Of a stretch of 64,000 nucleotides of DNA, positions 62,306 to 64,000 are shown in pieces. Position numbers and translations under genes: made by a program. The first letter of the stretch is position 1. Each line of letters begins with the position of its first letter. The stretch covers positions 372,001 to 436,000 of the forward strand of contig JACKHE010000003.1 in assembly GCA_020639135.1 (NCBI GenBank), in the 5' to 3' direction. Source of the DNA: Phycisphaeraceae bacterium. GTDB taxonomy: Bacteria > Planctomycetota > Phycisphaerae > Phycisphaerales > UBA1924. A model generated the notes under the pieces. It did not search any database and was not told where the DNA came from. It saw only the letters and a program-made list of their open reading frames with translations.

Positions 62306-62922
62306 CGGGCCGCGGCGGGCTGGGGCGGCGCTGCACCCGCTGCTGGTTGACCGCGCGCGAGGAACCCGGCGACCGCCTGCTCGAGCCCCGCCTGCTCGCC
62401 GTAGAAGGCGCGGATGACGATGCCCTGCTCGTCGATGAGGAGCGCCGCGGGGACGCCGGGGATGCGCGACATGAACGCGGTGGCGTCGCCGCCCGGGGTG
62501 TAGAGATCGAAGGGGAGGTCGAGGGCCGCGAGCTGCTCGGGGTCGGCGTCGGTCACGAGCCCGACGACGCGGAGGCGGTCGGACTGCGACGCTTCGGCGA
62601 TGCGCGACCAGATGGGCCTGGCTTCCTCGCAGTAGTTGCAGGAGCCGGAGGAGAGCAGGAGGAGCACGGCGCCGTTGCCCGGCTCGAAGGAGAGCGGGAC
62701 GGGCGAGCCCTGTGGGTCGAGCAGGATCATGGGCTCGACGCGCTGGCCGGCGCCGAGCGCGTTGCCGAGGTCAACCTGGGCGGCGGCGCGGAGTTCGCTG
62801 ACCTCGGCGGTGAGTCTGCGGGACTTGAGCGCGAGGAGGACGACGAGGGCGCCGAGCGCGAGGCAGAGGACGACGAGGATCGGGACGATCGGCGACGGCT
62901 TGTTGGGGTTGGTTGCCTGCAT
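62302..62922 (-). CDS. Membrane-anchored thioredoxin-like (TlpA-type) protein
   Basis: A 206-residue protein with one N-terminal membrane helix (IVPILVVLCLALGALVVLLA) and a periplasmic thioredoxin-like domain. The active-site motif is CNYC (SSGSCNYCEEARPIW) and the cis-Pro follows in SRIPGVPAALLIDEQG. TlpA/ResA-like proteins reduce or shuffle disulfides outside the cytoplasm. It is translationally coupled to arfB downstream. Confidence 0.85.
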   Translation of the reverse strand: MQATNPNKPSPIVPILVVLCLALGALVVLLALKSRRLTAEVSELRAAAQVDLGNALGAGQRVEPMILLDPQGSPVPLSFEPGNGAVLLLLSSGSCNYCEEARPIWSRIAEASQSDRLRVVGLVTDADPEQLAALDLPFDLYTPGGDATAFMSRIPGVPAALLIDEQGIVIRAFYGEQAGLEQAVAGFLARGQPAAGAAPPQPAAAR

Positions 62923-63058
62923 GCGGAGGTCTGCGGCGCTGCGCGCGTGTGGTTTGGATTCCGTGGTTGCGTTGGAGAAAAAGCGGCCGCCCGGTCTGAT
63001 TGAGACGGGGCGGCCGGTGTCTGTCGGAGCTTGTTGGCTCCGTGGTCAATCGTGGTGA

Positions 63059-63298
63059 TCAGATGCCGCCGCTGGGCGAGCAGTTCTTGGCGTGGTGGCA
63101 GTTGGCGACGCACTGGTTGGGGTACGTCTTGCCGTTGCTGCAGGTGACGGGGGCGTAGATGTCGGGGCAGAGGCAGGGGCCGCCGCTCCTGGCCTGGGCG
63201 GGCTCGGCGGTGAGCGCCATGGCGCCGATGACGAGGGCGGCGGTGGAGAGGCCGCAGGTCAGGAAGGTGGCGGAGCGCCTGGAAAGCAGGTTCTTCAT
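63059..63298 (-). CDS. Secreted Kazal-like small protein
   Basis: A 79-residue protein with signal peptide (FLTCGLSTAALVIGAMALTA) and a single Kazal-like domain: CLCPDIYAPVTC, NGKTYPNQC and VANCHHAKNC. Six cysteines with the Kazal spacing suggest a serine-protease-inhibitor fold. The ATG at 63298 has GGAG upstream; 63310 is an alternative. Bacterial Kazal proteins are uncommon but known in planctomycetes and related groups. Confidence 0.75.
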   Translation of the reverse strand: MKNLLSRRSATFLTCGLSTAALVIGAMALTAEPAQARSGGPCLCPDIYAPVTCSNGKTYPNQCVANCHHAKNCSPSGGI

Positions 63299-63445
63299 GT
63301 TGTTCTCCATTGAGAGTTGAATGTCATGGGATACCCCCCATGTCGGGCGGCATCGTACTGAAGCGGTGGGGGTTTGGGAAGGGAAATGTGCCCGGACCCT
63401 GCGGGTCTCGTTGAGGAACCCAACATTGGGGGGTAGCGTGGTGGA

Positions 63446-63904
63446 ATGACCAGGCGGGGTGCGAACATGAATGCTCCGACGCCGCAGGTCGCGGTCCCGA
63501 CGGCGGGGACGCTGACGGTGCGGGTTCGGTACAGCGAGTGCGACCCGATGGGTGTGGCGCATCATTCTGTTTATGCGCTGTGGTTCGAGCTGGGGCGGAC
63601 GGAACTTTTGCGCGGCTGCGGGGTGACGTACGCGGATCTGGAGAAGGCGGGCGTGTTCCTGGCGGTGACCCGGCTGGAGACCCGGTACCGGGCGCCGGCG
63701 CGGTACGACGATGCACTGCTGCTGCGCACCGAGGTGACCGGGGGCGGGCGGGCGCGGATCGATCACGCGTACGAGCTGCGCCGGGCGACTGCCGGCGGCG
63801 ACGGCGGGGACCTGCTCGCGACGGCGACGAGCACGATCGCGTGCCTTGATGCGCAGGGTCGGCCTTGTGCGCTTCCGGGGTGGCTTGTGGCGCAGGGGGG
63901 CTGA
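63446..63904 (+). CDS. Acyl-CoA thioesterase (4HBT, YbgC-like)
   Basis: A 152-residue hot-dog thioesterase. The catalytic aspartate lies in RVRYSECDPMGVAHHSVYAL, the 4HBT/YbgC signature, and RLETRYRAPARYDDALLLRT matches the second conserved block. YbgC-type enzymes hydrolyse short acyl-CoAs. The ATG at 63446 or 63467 may be the start. It is 2 bp from the next gene start region. Confidence 0.88.
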   Translation: MTRRGANMNAPTPQVAVPTAGTLTVRVRYSECDPMGVAHHSVYALWFELGRTELLRGCGVTYADLEKAGVFLAVTRLETRYRAPARYDDALLLRTEVTGGGRARIDHAYELRRATAGGDGGDLLATATSTIACLDAQGRPCALPGWLVAQGG

Positions 63905-63906
63905 GC

Positions 63907-64000
63907 ATGTCGGACAATGCTGTCAGGGCGACGGACACCGAACGGCTGACGGGATTGATCGCTTCGCGGCATCCGCTTGTGCTGATCCCGACGCACGAGG
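63907..64000 (+). CDS. AAA-type ATPase, N-terminal fragment (3' end outside window)
   Basis: The ATG at 63907 opens MSDNAVRATDTERLTGLIAS then RHPLVLIPTHE. The pattern LIASRHPLVLIPTHEE is like the N-terminus of AAA ATPases related to membrane/FtsH-like or VCP-like families (xxHPLIYIxTxEE). It is coupled to the thioesterase gene (5-bp spacing). Only 31 residues are visible, so the assignment is tentative. Confidence 0.55.
   Translation, partial: MSDNAVRATDTERLTGLIASRHPLVLIPTHE

Overview
This is a high-GC chromosomal segment that most resembles a Planctomycetota bacterium, probably class Phycisphaerae. The lineage is inferred from protein style, not from a marker gene. Four secreted proteins end in a P-(A/T)-P-G-A, hydrophobic stretch, RRR(R) tail, a planctomycete-like variant of PEP-CTERM. 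There are also dockerin-type EF-hand repeats, parallel beta-helix and FG-GAP proteins, a pseudopilin with a C-terminal FGDGHV motif, a GroEL without a GGM tail, and many dispersed short palindromes.

Layout. 1-7.3 kb (mostly minus strand): ABC ATPase, TrkA-C membrane protein, STAS protein, gyrA, membrane proteins and a DUF4442 protein. 7.4-8.3 kb: metallo-beta-lactamase-fold hydrolase. 8.5-17.2 kb: prpD, prpB and prpC (methylcitrate cycle), interrupted by a REP-associated transposase unit, a DinB-like protein and three secreted proteins. 17.2-22.1 kb: small AT-richer genes of foreign appearance, a lipoprotein, and a methylcrotonyl-CoA-type carboxylase beta subunit. 22-35.1 kb: an ATP-grasp enzyme, a beta-helix protein, then one long plus-strand catabolic block: HMG-CoA lyase, three enoyl-CoA hydratase-family proteins, acyl-CoA dehydrogenase, leucine/valine dehydrogenase, and branched-chain 2-oxoacid dehydrogenase E1alpha, E1beta and E2. 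36.7-42.2 kb: asnS, 3-hydroxybutyryl-CoA dehydrogenase and a B12-type acyl-CoA mutase catalytic subunit. 42.3-43.6 kb: an AT-rich gene for a nuclease-like protein. 44-54 kb: secreted proteins, a kinase and PP2C pair, ThrE-like exporter, OsmC, methyltransferase, dockerin and beta-helix proteins. 54-56.9 kb: a tandem repeat array, a GIY-YIG-like gene boxed by repeats, a tRNA-His-like sequence and an AT-rich gene pair. 56.9-59.2 kb: groEL, a 68-residue protein and groES. 59.3-64 kb: receiver-like protein, FG-GAP/dockerin protein, ArfB, thioredoxin-like protein, Kazal-like protein, thioesterase and the start of an ATPase.

Metabolic logic. Leucine can be followed through deamination (30.3 kb), oxidative decarboxylation (31.5-35.1 kb), acyl-CoA dehydrogenation (28.2 kb), carboxylation (19.7 kb), hydration (25.4-28.2 kb) and HMG-CoA cleavage (24.0 kb). 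Propionyl-CoA from valine and isoleucine can enter the methylcitrate cycle. The mutase carries the Phe/Gln pair of isobutyryl-CoA mutase and may link valine to butyryl-CoA and the nearby 3-hydroxybutyryl-CoA dehydrogenase.

Most unusual. At least five families of 25-40 bp palindromes pepper the window and often lie inside reading frames. Three different nuclease-type genes are each boxed by a pair of such palindromes: a Y1/RAYT transposase, a DUF559 (Vsr-like) domain and a GIY-YIG-like protein. The DUF559 unit sits in frame inside HMG-CoA lyase between perfect 37-bp inverted repeats, leaving all recognisable lyase active-site residues intact. This suggests palindrome-bounded nuclease cassettes able to insert into genes without breaking the reading frame.
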